Below are positions 40,359-50,661 of a DNA stretch of 64,000 nt, piece by piece. Location: the NCBI GenBank assembly GCA_030512335.1, contig JAULSU010000002.1, forward strand, positions 1,488,001 to 1,552,000, written 5' to 3'. The notes beneath the pieces were generated by a model that ran no database searches, was not told where the DNA came from, and worked only from the letters and a program-made list of their open reading frames with translations. The translations under genes and the position numbers were made by a program. Origin of the DNA: Immersiella caudata. Taxonomy: Eukaryota > Ascomycota > Sordariomycetes > Sordariales > Lasiosphaeriaceae. Positions within the stretch are counted from its first letter, which is position 1, and every line of letters starts with the position of its first letter.

Positions 40359-42713
40359 ATGACCCGTCCCACCCTCCGTCAAGGCATTGACCAATCCGTC
40401 TACGCCGTCGTCCTTAAATTAGAAGACGAGCAGCAACAAGACGAGCGCAAAGCCCCAGCAAGAAAACTAACTGTCGGTGTTGTGTATGACGCTATCAAAA
40501 AGTCCAACTTGGCGGTATCAAGGCAAAAAAGGAAGCCCCTTGAGGACGCCATTGAGAGGTGTTTGGAAGTGCGGAAGGCGGAGTCGAAGGCGGATGAGAG
40601 GCTGGATGAGGACGATTTAATCGAAATGGAGGAAGCTAGGAGGGCGAAGGAAGCGGATGCGAGGGCGAAGAGAGATGCTGGGTTGCTTAACAGGCAGATT
40701 GCGAAGGCGTGGGGGTTTGCTGGGAAGGGGTCTGCGCCGGGGGGGACTGGGGCGGGTGAGAGTGGTGAAGGCGTGATGAGCGGCGGGGAGGCGCCTGGGG
40801 GGATAGGGGGCAATGGGCTGATGGTATCGGGGGGAGGCGTATCGACAAATGCCGGAGGTGTATCGTCCGGGGCGGAGGGGGGCCGGTTACCGAATGGGGA
40901 GGCCAGGCTGAAAAAGAGAAAGGGCGAGAGGGCAGCGCGGCTAGAGGTGGATAGGACGCCGTCAACGCGTGTGAACATTCGCGATGTGGCCGGTGTGGAT
41001 GATGCGCTACGCCGTTTACTTCACGAGGTATGGTTTCCGCTTTGCGCTGGAGAGGCTTGTGAAAAGATGGGATATCGTTACGATAACGGCGTACTGCTTC
41101 ATGGGCCTTCAGGCTGCGGTAAGACGACTCTAGCTCACGCCGTTGCCGGGAGCGTTGGGGCCTCTTTTATTCCAATTTCGGCCACTTCAATTGTGAGCGG
41201 GACGTCCGGTGAATCGGAAAAGAATATCAGAGATTTATTCGACGAGGCCATCAGGGTAGCACCATGCCTCCTTTTTATCGATGAGATCGACGCCATCGCG
41301 GGGAAGCGCGATAGCGCCAACAAGGGGATGGAGAGCCGTATTGTGTCTGAGATTATGAACGGCATGGATCGAATCAAGCAGAACACCGACCTGGGGAAAA
41401 ACGTTGTCGTTCTCGCGGCCACCAACCGCCCAGAGGCTCTCGACCAGTCAATCCGTCGACGGTTCGGCACCGAAATAGACATGGGCATGCCCAATGAGGC
41501 GGCCCGCGAACAGATTCTCCGATCTCTTTCCCGAGACCTCAGCCTTGCTGACGATGTCAACTTCAAAGAACTTGCCAAGCTCACCCCTGGCTACGTCGGC
41601 AGCGATCTTCAGTATGTCGTCAAAGCCGCCGTCTCCGAGTCATTCCGCGGCAGTCTCGATGATCTCCTCACCAAAGCCGGCTCTCTTCGCGACCCAACAG
41701 AGTTGTCTGATGCATCTCCTGCTCAACGCGAGTGGCTCCTCCTGGAAGACCACCGCCAGGCATCCTGGGGCGAATCCCGCATCACCGCTGACCAGTTTAA
41801 AACTGCCATCTCCCGTGTCCAACCTGCATCCAAGCGCGAAGGCTTCTCCACGATCCCCGACACTACCTGGTCCCACGTTGGCGCTCTCTCCGACGTCCGC
41901 AAGAAGCTCGAGATGTCCATTATCGGCCCCATCAAAGACCCAGAACTCTTCACCAAGGTTGGCATCAAGCCCGCCGCGGGCATCCTCCTCTGGGGTCCTC
42001 CTGGATGCGGCAAAACCCTCGTTGCCAAAGCCGTCGCCAACGAATCCAAAGCCAACTTTATCTCCATCAAAGGTCCCGAGCTCCTCAACAAGTACGTCGG
42101 CGAATCCGAACGCGCCGTTCGCCAGCTCTTCGCCCGCGCCAAATCCTCCGCCCCTTGTATCCTCTTCTTCGACGAAATGGACGCTTTGGTCCCCAAGCGC
42201 GATGACTCTCTCTCCGATGCCTCTGCTCGTGTGGTCAACACTCTACTCACTGAGCTCGACGGTGTGGGCGATCGCTCAGGCATCTACGTCATCGGTGCTA
42301 CTAACCGTCCTGATATCATCGACGAGGCCATCCGCCGCCCAGGCCGTCTCGGAACCAGCATCTACGTCGGGTTACCATCGGCAGAGGACCGTGTGGACAT
42401 TCTGAAAACGCTGTATCGCAACACTATTGGAATGGCAAGGGGGCAGACGGCGGCCAACATCGCTGAACTGGAGAAAGTGGCTATGGACATGCGCTGTACC
42501 GGGTTTTCTGGGGCAGATTTGGGCAATCTTATGCAGGCTGCGGCGCAGGCTTGTTTGGAGAGGGCATACTTGCATCAGCAACAGGCCCAAGGAAGCAGTG
42601 GCATGGATGGTATAGAAGTTGACCCAGTGATCGAGATTGGCGACTGGGAGGTGGCGCTTAAAGAAGTGAAACCTAGTGTCAAGGATATTGGTGTGTACGA
42701 AGATATCCGGTAG
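40359..42713 (+). CDS. RIX7: Type II AAA ATPase Rix7 / NVL, 60S ribosome biogenesis
   Basis: Tandem AAA ATPase that strips assembly factors (such as Nsa1) from pre-60S particles in the nucleolus and nucleus. Single exon, 784 residues. The N-terminal winged-helix-like region (LTVGVVYDAIKKSNLAVSRQ) is followed by a Gly-rich linker (about 125-180) and a basic patch (RLKKRKGERAAR) that may serve as a nuclear localisation signal. D1: Walker A GPSGCGKTT (about 249-257), Walker B LLFIDEIDA. D2: Walker A GPPGCGKTL (about 546-554), Walker B ILFFDEMDA, arginine-finger region RRPGRL. Both modules have intact Lys and Asp-Glu residues, so both should bind and hydrolyse ATP. The VKPSVKDIGVYEDI C-terminus is typical. 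The first third has markedly different codon use (G-rich) from the C-rich AAA domains. Confidence 0.93.
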   Translation: MTRPTLRQGIDQSVYAVVLKLEDEQQQDERKAPARKLTVGVVYDAIKKSNLAVSRQKRKPLEDAIERCLEVRKAESKADERLDEDDLIEMEEARRAKEADARAKRDAGLLNRQIAKAWGFAGKGSAPGGTGAGESGEGVMSGGEAPGGIGGNGLMVSGGGVSTNAGGVSSGAEGGRLPNGEARLKKRKGERAARLEVDRTPSTRVNIRDVAGVDDALRRLLHEVWFPLCAGEACEKMGYRYDNGVLLHGPSGCGKTTLAHAVAGSVGASFIPISATSIVSGTSGESEKNIRDLFDEAIRVAPCLLFIDEIDAIAGKRDSANKGMESRIVSEIMNGMDRIKQNTDLGKNVVVLAATNRPEALDQSIRRRFGTEIDMGMPNEAAREQILRSLSRDLSLADDVNFKELAKLTPGYVGSDLQYVVKAAVSESFRGSLDDLLTKAGSLRDPTELSDASPAQREWLLLEDHRQASWGESRITADQFKTAISRVQPASKREGFSTIPDTTWSHVGALSDVRKKLEMSIIGPIKDPELFTKVGIKPAAGILLWGPPGCGKTLVAKAVANESKANFISIKGPELLNKYVGESERAVRQLFARAKSSAPCILFFDEMDALVPKRDDSLSDASARVVNTLLTELDGVGDRSGIYVIGATNRPDIIDEAIRRPGRLGTSIYVGLPSAEDRVDILKTLYRNTIGMARGQTAANIAELEKVAMDMRCTGFSGADLGNLMQAAAQACLERAYLHQQQAQGSSGMDGIEVDPVIEIGDWEVALKEVKPSVKDIGVYEDIR

Positions 42714-43571
42714 GCCTTTTAAGGCATTGAGAGGCATATTTGGGATCTGGGAGGCCTGGTTGTGGTCCCGGGAGGTCTGATGGGAATCTTGACAGGCCCT
42801 AACTAAATTAGCAGTTTGGAACGCCTGCTCGAGGGGTTTAGACGTCTAATAGACATTATGAGGAGTGTGTGTCGGGGGTGTTCAGGGGCCCTCTAGATAT
42901 GGCCAGAGGCGGAACTAAACACCCTGAAAGACTTGATGGACATATTATGATGCTTGGCGAGAAGCCCGTGTAGACTGATGAGTATGAAAAAAAGGTGTCA
43001 TGAGAATATTTAAAGGCATACCCAAAAGATTGTAACAGGCTGGTTTTGTAACCCCTGGGACTGCACGAAATTCAAGACGCTATCTGAGACATTCTGAGAT
43101 GCGTTTGAGTGACCTCCGTGACGGAGTTTAGTGTTTAAGTGGGTGCTTACGGATCCATTCGTTTGCCTGTTTTCTCATGATGCCTTGGTTCTTGCGATGA
43201 AGCCTCGACAACCTGGAAAGCTATTGCAACCTACTAGAAAGATACCAGAAAGATGGGGTTTTGCTCGCTTCTTAAATGCGCATGCATCAACATCTCTCTT
43301 CGCGCCTGCAGCTAAGCGGATAGCGCTGCAGGTCCCGCAAGGGTCAAAGTCAAAGCCATGCCCCAAACACACCGCGTTCGTCGCATCAACTCATAATAAG
43401 AGGTGAGAATATTAAGACCAGCCGTTGACACAACGGTCTAAGTCTATGATACAAGGTAGTCGTGCCAATGCCCGGTCGTCTAATGCATAAGAGCCTTCCC
43501 TCTTTCCCGTAGTAATACAACAACGCCCCCTACTCCGTCCGCCTGCCTGCAACAATCCATACGCTAAATTT
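42714..43571. other. Convergent intergenic region RIX7 / CYC1
   Basis: This interval of 858 bases lies between two 3' ends. The short plus-strand frame at 43131-43406 has no domain. Nothing else is seen. Confidence 0.6.
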
Positions 43572-44366
43572 TTATGCGGTAGACTCCTTGAGGAAGCTAG
43601 AGTTGGGTCAGTACACAGCTTCTTTGCGTTGCACAGGGAAAACAACATACGTGATGAGGTCGTTCCTGTCCTTGTCCTTCTTGAGACCGCCGAACGCCAT
43701 CTTGGTGCCGGGGATGTACTTCTTGGGGTTCTCAAGGTAGTCGAAGAGGGTGGACTCGTCCCAGGTGATGCCCTTCTGCTTGTTGGCGTCGGTGTAGGCG
43801 TAGCCGTCGACGGAGCCGGTCTTGCGGCCGAAGAGGCCGTGAAGAGCAGGGCCGATCTTGTTGCCGCCGCCCTCCTCGAGGGTGTGGCACTGGGCGCAAC
43901 GGGTCTTGAAGAGGTTGGCACCCTTCTTGGAGTCTCCTGATGGGGGTGTTAGTAATCCGCGTCTCTTGGGGGGATCCGAGTAAACGAGGTGGCGCGTGGT
44001 GAAAAGCTGGCGACAAGCCATGCCCATGGTCTCGAGCAAGTTTGGATCGTGATTATGTCCTTTGGGATAACCTCGGGCTGGGGCGCAACAGTGTTTGCGA
44101 CAGCCGATAAAGGAAAATGCCGCAGGAAAGGCCACCACACGACCCGCGTCAAGCCGGCGACATGGACGATTTCTCTCGATCAAATGTAGAATTCGAGAAA
44201 TAAAAGCATCCACCGCTATGTGAGACATCCCAAGCATCATAGGGCCACGTGTGGGCAATCAATGGCTCGAGACGGTGGCTGGATGGTGACTCTTCGACCG
44301 GGGCAAAGGGGCGCGGGAAGCGTCGCGAAGGACGGGAACTGCAAACGTACCCTGCTTGAAAGGCAT
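43572..44366 (-). CDS. CYC1: Cytochrome c
   Basis: Intermembrane-space electron carrier between complexes III and IV. Three exons: 44351-44366 (MPFKQ plus one base), 43651-43936 and 43572-43596, giving 108 residues, the usual length. The covalent haem site is CAQCH (about residues 19-23), with His as axial ligand; the Met ligand lies in GTKMAFGGLKK. Flanking sequences GDSKKGANLFKTRCAQCHTL, NKIGPALHGLFGRKTGSV and NPKKYIPGTKMAF are classical. Intron 1 is 414 nt, placed after only five codons, with GTACGT donor and a perfect TACTAAC branch; intron 2 is 54 nt. Without splicing intron 2 the frame would read into an unrelated tail, so the terminal FLKESTA exon is firmly supported. Divergent from a mitochondrial membrane protein gene. 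Confidence 0.96.
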
Positions 44367-44900
44367 TTTGACGGTTGTGTGTGATGTATTAGATCCTTTA
44401 AGGTAGGAAAATTAGGTGGTCTCGTCAGGAGAGGTTTTGAGGTGTAGGAGAAGTAACGGTTTGGGTTGAAGGGGTTGTAAAAGTTGGCGGGCGAGGAAAA
44501 AAAATCAAGCTAAATGACACCGAAGGCCCGGCATGATTTTTGGCAGGGGTAGTCTCCCTCGATGACCTCGTGCCAAGCCAAATATCAGATGGAGGGAGCC
44601 ACACATGGGGCTAGAGAAAGGCGCCCAGTGGCCAATCAGCGCTCCGGAAATGGTCAGTGGTGACGGACTCTTGCGGGCAAACTCGGAAATGGCCGCATGG
44701 AGAATCTCGGCTGTGATTAGGTAATGGCGCCCAGTCCATTCGACCGCTGCACTAGCCACACTTGTGTGGTGCGAGCTCTCTCCGGCGCTCCGGATTGGCT
44801 TTTCTTTTTTTTCTTTTTCGTGCAGCCCGATTGAGCCGCAACAGTGTATTGACTCCACGATCCCGATCCCGCCGCCGTCAGCGGGCGCCATCCGACAACA
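44367..44900. promoter_or_regulatory. Bidirectional promoter CYC1 / mitochondrial protein, CCAAT boxes
   Basis: The interval of 534 bases lies between divergent ATGs of two mitochondrial genes. CCAATCA occurs at 44632-44638 on the plus strand, and a second box at 44794-44798 on the opposite strand (ATTGG). CCAAT is the binding core of the Hap2/3/5 (NF-Y) complex, the standard regulator of respiratory genes in fungi. Joint control is inference. Confidence 0.55.
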
Positions 44901-45717
44901 ATGGCGACCACGACCTCAATTCCGCGTTTCCTGCTGCCCCAATCCGGGCTCATTTGGAGGGGCGTCACTGGGATTGCCCCGATAGGCGCCAGGATAACCA
45001 TCCGGTTCTCCTCGTCGAAGAGTAAACCCGGTCCCCACGTCCTCGAGAAGCCCGAACGCTTCAACCCGCCCTCTCACGGCGCCCGGCTTCCCCGCAAGGG
45101 TGCTACCCCCCGGCACTATGGCGGTGACCTCACCAAGGAGGAGGAAATGGCGCAGGTCCGGAAGGAGTACCCGGGCATGATGGCACCCAGCGGGACATTC
45201 GCACACAGGATCATCTACAGCAGATGGATTCACATGACGATCACTCTTGTATGTTCTTCGCCTCTTTAGGTGTTTCAAGATGCTTACATCAAAACAGGGA
45301 ACCCTCGCCTGTCTCGCGGTCTACGTCTGGGTGGCAAATCTCAGAAAAAACTCGCCCTTCGCCGACATGCTTCCAGCTGGCAAGGACTTCTTCTACCACC
45401 CGTTCGCATCCACACGCATGTTCCTCGAGGTCCTGAAGCTTGACGAGATACGCACTTCGGCCGAGGTAGCGGCTAAGCGGGCACGCCATGTTGACGACGT
45501 AGAGAAGCGCAACAAGTACCGCAAGGCCCACGGGTTGAGCCAGGAGCAGGGTTTTGCGAGCATGTTGGGACTTGGGAAAGCGAAGGAGGAAGATACCGTT
45601 GAGGCAGTTGCAGCAGTAGAGGAGCCGGCCCCAGTGGCAGTGCCAGAACCTATCGCAGCAGCACCGGCGGTGGAGACGGTTCAAGGGCCGAGAAAGAAGT
45701 TCTTGGGTATCTTCTAA
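44901..45717 (+). CDS. Predicted mitochondrial single-span membrane protein, fungal-specific
   Basis: Two exons, 44901-45248 and 45298-45717, with a 49-nt intron (GTATGT to ACAG), give 255 residues. The N-terminus (MATTTSIPRFLLPQSGLIWR, then Arg/Ser-rich to about residue 40) has no acidic residue and looks like a mitochondrial targeting peptide. A KEYPGMMAPSGTFAHRIIYS segment precedes one transmembrane helix (about 113-130, MTITLGTLACLAVYVWVA, interrupted by the intron), then FADMLPAGKDFFYHPFASTR and a helical Lys/Arg-rich region. The tail is Ala/Val/Pro/Glu-rich and ends KKFLGIF. I recall similar proteins in other filamentous fungi but no assigned function. The shared promoter with cytochrome c fits a respiratory role; this is inference. 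Confidence 0.78.
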
Positions 45718-45847
45718 ACAATGTACAATACATGTATGCATCACGGGAGACGCATGGCAGGCCATTGGCCTATGTTGTGAGCTGCAGCCGCAGCCCGACA
45801 CTGTACCAAATGATTCCACTTTTTTTGTCTTTCATTGCCATGCGATT

Positions 45848-46978
45848 CTATCCCAAGTCAACGCCCTCCAACGCATCGAGAACCTCATCCGCAACGCCGC
45901 CCCTTTCCAATGTCTTTTGTACCAGCGCGGCCATGACCAGCGGCTTTGCTCCGCCTCTCGGTGCCCTCCAGACTCCTTCCACTGCCTCGGCCTCAGCCAT
46001 TCTCGCCTCGGGTTGTTTCTGCGTCGTGCCCGCTGCACCGTATGCAGCATTTGTTGCGTTCGGCACGCCTGGTGGTGTAACCCTCGACGGGGGGTCAATC
46101 GTCCTGACCGACAACAACCTCAGCTTCCGGCCCTTCCCTCCCATGTCGTTGTCGCCCGTCTCAGCGGCCTCTCCGACCGAAACTGCCAGTGCAACATCCG
46201 CCACAGCAAGCTCCTCCTTGGCCGGATCGAAGATGATATTCCGTCCCACCGCCATGACTAACAACGTCACCGGCGGTCTCGCCAACGCTTTCCCACTCTT
46301 CTTATCCCGCGGATACAAGTACGGCGCCGCCGCCCAGTCATCGTCAAAAAACGGATCCTCCACCCCCTCCGACTTCAACCTAGGCAACCTCGTCGCCAAC
46401 AGCGCCAAATGCGTCGTCAGCGAAAGCAGCGGCAGCGGGTACGACAACGGTGGTGAAATCAGCAGAATCTATCCCCCGCATTAGCATCTCCCAGGTCAAA
46501 TCCCCAACCAAAAATAACCACTCACATCAAGATACAACTTCCAATGCCACCTCCGATTAATCCACAACCTCTTCACAAACCCCCCATCGCTCAAGAGCGC
46601 CTCCCCCAGCATCGCGCTCAAAAACGCCGTCCCCCCATCATCATCCCTCACCCCGGGAATCTCCACCGTCAACTCCACCCACTCGCTCCTCCCTTCCTTC
46701 TCGTCCTCTCTCACCTCGCTCTCTTCAACCCCCTCTTCCACCCCTCTCGTTTTTTCAACTTCCGCCTTGACGCCCACGATGGCCTCCGTGCCGTCGGCGA
46801 AGCAGATCCGGGCGCTACCGTTGGTTCCGGGGAGGATGTCAGTTTCGGCGACGAGGGGGCGGAAGTGCGTGGGGGTGCGGCCATCGGGGCGGATTGGGGG
46901 GGTTAGGGAGAGGGAGGAGTGCAGGTAAGCTAGTTCGGCGGGGCAGAGGAGGACCTGTTGGGATGTGGTTGTTGCCAT
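45848..46978 (-). CDS. RRP42: Exosome ring subunit Rrp42 (RNase PH-like)
   Basis: Structural RNase PH-like subunit of the hexameric RNA exosome core, acting in 3'-5' RNA processing and decay in nucleus and cytoplasm. Two exons, 46526-46978 and 45848-46468, with a 57-nt intron (GTGAGT donor, CTAAT branch), give 357 residues. The start LCPAELAYLHSSLSLTPPIR followed by PDGRTPTHFRPL is the family's opening; GSARICFADGTEAIVGVKAE is the first RNase PH strand set. The second exon covers the remaining RNase PH fold (LLSLTTHLALLATRLPRLKS, LLVMAVGRNIIFDPAKEE). An acidic stretch of about 25 residues (EKTRGVEEGVEESEVREDEK) extends a loop relative to compact homologues. As in other eukaryotic Rrp42 no phosphorolytic activity is expected. 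Start chosen at MATTTSQQ; an upstream methionine at 47236 lies in unconserved sequence. Confidence 0.85.
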
Positions 46979-47593
46979 TTTGGCGGCGGCGCGCGATGCG
47001 CTTGTTTGGTTGGTAGTGGTGGTGTTGGGTACTGAGAGGGAAGAAAAACGGTGTCGGAAAAGTGTTGATTGGTGGGTTGTTGGCAAGGCTGCGCCGTTTG
47101 CGCTTGCTGCTACGATGGGAGAGAGGAATTTGATGTGGGGTGGTGAGGCTGAAGGGAAGTTGGAGCTGCTCGCTTGCAGGGAGCCTGTGGGGAAGTGGGG
47201 TTTGTTGCTTGGTTGACAACGGCAATGACCAACCAAAACAATCTTTCAACGAGAGGGGGGGAATTCAACTTTGATCGCAGGTGGGTGTCGGGAAACACCC
47301 AAAACACAAGGTTCGAATAGCTGGGTAAACTTGCGAGAGATATTTGTCTGCCCATAAGATCACAGTATGCAAGTGTCCTTGCGGCAGTTACTGCTTCCAC
47401 ACAAAGGCTGGCAGAGGAGGGCCGAGCAGTTGACAGATATCTCCTCAATCTACATCTTCATATTGCTAACCGTCATATATCATAGTCCACCACTATGAAT
47501 AAATACGAAAGATCCAGTATTATTGGTGTTCATACGGATTATTAGAATTTAGAATCCTTTTCAGCACCACCCACCCCTCAGCCTACCTGCACA
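46979..47593. promoter_or_regulatory. Intergenic: RRP42 upstream region
   Basis: It lies between two minus-strand genes. It contains the RRP42 promoter and the 3' UTR of the aldose epimerase gene. No gene seen. Confidence 0.55.
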
Positions 47594-48869
47594 CTAAGCA
47601 GGCGTGGCCGTCGCATTAATGCTGAACCTATAGCTCGCCTGCAGCACATACGGATCACCACCGGGACCAAAGATATGCTTGTTCTGCCTCCCCCATTGCG
47701 GCTGGTTGATCGCGTCGATCCAATCCTGGACCTCGAGCACGTAGCAGCCGTACTTGGGGATGGTGCGAGGGAACTTGGGGTTGTCAAAGATGCCCTGGGA
47801 CTTCTTGATGGCCATGGTGTCGTCCTGGAAGTTGCAAGAATACATCTGGAAGGCCTCCTGGTCAGAGTAGATATCGAGCTGGATGCCAGACCAAGCGGAC
47901 TGCAGGCGAGCGACGGGGCCATCCTTGCGCCAGTCGAAGGGGTACGGGCGGTCGACGAGGTAGCAATTGTCTGCCAGACATTTAGTAAAAATTGAGAAGG
48001 ACCGAGAGGAGGGGGGCAGGCTTACCGTAGCCGGTGCAGTTGTAGCCGCAGTTGTTGACCAGCTCGGGGTCGTTGAAGCTGTGGCCGACCTGCTTGGGGG
48101 CGCTCCAGAAGTCGTTGGGCGAGCCCTTGTGGTTGGCAAGGATGTCGCCAGTGGGGATGAGGATGTTGTCAACACCGACGCGCGAACCGCTGTACGGGAG
48201 CCAGAACGAGTGGTTCAGCGCCAGGCGCGTCTCGGTGTTGGCAAAGCCATCCAAGTTCCAGTACGCGTGGTTGCTGAGCATGATGGGGGTCTTCTTGGTG
48301 GTGGCGATGGCGACCATCTTGAAGTCCCACTGGTTCTTGCTGACCGTGTACGTGATGTAGGAGATGACCTCGCCGGGGAAGCCCTCCTTTCCGTCGGGGT
48401 CAACAATGGAGAAGGTGATGCTGGTATTGGTGTAGGCGGCAACGGTGAAGTTGCGCCAGTCCCAGCCGTCGGGACCGCCGTGGAGGGTGTTTAGACCCTC
48501 GGGATGGTCCTTGGTAGGGTTGTCGTTGGGGCGGATCTTGTACTTGACGCCGTCGATCTCGAAGCTGCTGTTCTTGATGCGGTTCGCATAGCGGCCGACG
48601 ACACCGCCAAAGTGCGGGTGTTGCTTGTCAATGCTGTAGTAGCTGGCATTGTCGAAGCCCGTCACCACGTCTCGCACGATGCCGTTCTTGTCCTTGACCA
48701 ACAGATCCGAGAGGGAGGCTCCGTAAGGGACAAAGGCGGCCGAGATTCCCTCGGCGTGGATCCAGTACTTTCCATTCTCATCGGGTCCGGGAACAGCCTT
48801 GGTGGCATCAACAGCTGCCGCGCGGACGCCCAAGAAGAGAGCCGCCGAGGCGAGCAGAGAGAAGCGCAT
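47594..48869 (-). CDS. Secreted aldose 1-epimerase (galactose mutarotase family)
   Basis: Interconverts alpha and beta anomers of aldoses, probably outside the cell. Two exons, 48026-48869 and 47594-47970, with a 55-nt intron, give 406 residues. The N-terminus MRFSLLASAALFLGVRAAAV is a signal peptide. Family motifs: VPYGASLSDLLVKDKNG, HPHFGGVVGRYANRI, LNTLHGGPDGWDWRNF and MLSNHAYWNLDGF with the presumed catalytic His; the conserved acidic residue would lie in the second exon near GIQLDIYSDQEAFQMY. Several Asn-x-Ser/Thr sites (NASY, NSS, NFT, NTS, NHS) fit glycosylation and secretion. The start at 48869 gives the signal peptide; the more upstream methionine (48935) would add 22 unlikely residues. 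Alternative: a related sugar-ring mutarotase of other specificity. Confidence 0.87.
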
Positions 48870-50661
48870 TTTCGGAATAATTGATTCGCGCTGTGGTCTG
48901 GTGGGACGAGGAGTTCGAGGATCCAGGCAAACCAAACGAGTGACAACCGCCAGAGACGAGACGCGCCGCGAGACTGGAGCAAGCGGGGACCAAACGAGAG
49001 GAAGGAGAGGGACGGGTTAATAACAATCCCAGACGAAGTTTATCAACCCATCAACCCAGACGCAGGAACTCCAACCGCAATAAATCGTGACTGGTGGAAG
49101 CTGGGTAGTGGTATCGACGTCGTATCACGGTCCGCCGGGGCGGTACAAGTCCAGCACGCCGGCCAACCCCACTCACCCGTTTGGTGGATTCGAGTTCGGG
49201 GGATGGTTCATTCACCGCTGTACCTCCGCTTGCCGACTGTATATTCCGCAGCCCTCGACAAGCATGGGCATGTAGGCAAAATTGCCCCCCCGGTTGCACC
49301 TGTGTTGCTGTGGTACGACACGCGTTAGCACCCATCGCCGGTCTCCCTCACTGCAACGTCTCCCATCGAGAAACCGGCTCGTAGAAATCGAGATCCTCTT
49401 GGGGCAGGTAAGTAAGCTCCTCCTCCATCTATCCCCGGTTTGTTTCCGCCCTGGTCATCGCCAACCATCTCACCATCCATTCACCATCAACCTCACCGCC
49501 TCACCTCGCCCACCCCAAGTGTAACGTCTCCTCTCGTCCCCTCCCCTCCACTCCCCTCTCCTGAAAGAAAAACTTCATGGAACTCACCCAATCCAATCCA
49601 ATCCAATCCAATGTCCCGGCCCGGTCCTTCAACACCCCCGGCGAATTGTAAGTATTACGACACAAGACGGCCCGGCCGGAGAAATGTCCAGCTCAGAAAT
49701 GACGTCGCAACTAGACGCGCCGACGCCATTGGCGCGGCAGTGGCTTGTTGGAGGCCGCGGGGTTTGCCGCCTCTAACCCCGCATAGGCAGCTCCCACCCC
49801 TGTCGCTCGCTGCAACTTGCCGCATTACAACTGCATCGAAGCTTGAACTGACCGCCAAGGCACGGTGTGGTTAAACAGATCGGAGCTGACAGCGTGCTGC
49901 AAGTACGAGAAACGGCTTTGGGGAGTGGAACGAGGGGGCTTGTGAGGCTTGTAAGGTCACGAGAGGGGACCTCGGTATGATTTGCTGCGAGAGAAACGGC
50001 CGGGGTGTAAGACACACTGGTGAGCTTTTCGAAGTTCGGGAGCTCACAGGGTGTGATCCAGATCCAGACCAGATCCATCGGATATCTCATGACCATTTCG
50101 GGTCTGTATTCTTCCGCAGAGTATCGCCGCTAAACTTTTAGCCTTGCCTACATCTGCAATTGACTTTACCCTTCACTTTGCGAAGCTGGGCGGATACAAG
50201 GCTTGTTGTCAATGATGGAGGCCGTCGAGAGCTGTGCAAAGCATCGCTGGTGGCTGAAAACAACTTATCTTACCAAACGCCACCGGTCTGGACGCGTAGA
50301 TTTTTAATCTGTACCTGCGGGTAAACATTTCAGCAACGGCAACATGCGAGATCCCGGTGTCCGTCTTCAAGTGCCAGGACGCGACCTCTGCTGCCGACCC
50401 GCGTTTACGGCTCGAGAAAGAGCCGCTATCCGCGCCAATAATACCGATGCTAGCTGCCGAGTCAGTTATTGACAACGAGAAACAACATTGGTCAAAATGA
50501 TATTGCATAGCACTGTGAATTCCAATCTGCAGTCCCCACGGCCGACCCAGGCCTAACACATACAGGCATCGCATACAGAATGCAGTACAGGCTCCATGAA
50601 GAACACGAACCCAAAAGTCTCAACAAACACCCGCCTCCTAGGAACTGGGAGCGACCCCATA
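48870..50661. promoter_or_regulatory. Intergenic: aldose epimerase promoter to VMA2 3' end
   Basis: The interval of 1.79 kb has no convincing gene. It contains a five-copy CCAAT array. Directly after that array an ATG at 49611 opens MSRPGPSTPPAN and meets a perfect GTAAGT donor, and a coding-like minor frame lies at about 49,890-50,139. I could not assemble these into a gene. Confidence 0.5.
49588..49612 (+). repeat. Five tandem CCAAT pentamers
   Basis: Perfect (CCAAT)5 at exact 5-base period, 719 bases upstream of the aldose epimerase ATG. Each unit is a Hap/NF-Y core, but 5-base spacing is too tight for simultaneous occupancy. It could also be a simple microsatellite. Confidence 0.85.

Noticed and set aside
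47982..48494. 175-codon plus-strand frame antisense to the aldose epimerase
   Set aside because: Val/Gly-rich shadow of the real minus-strand gene.
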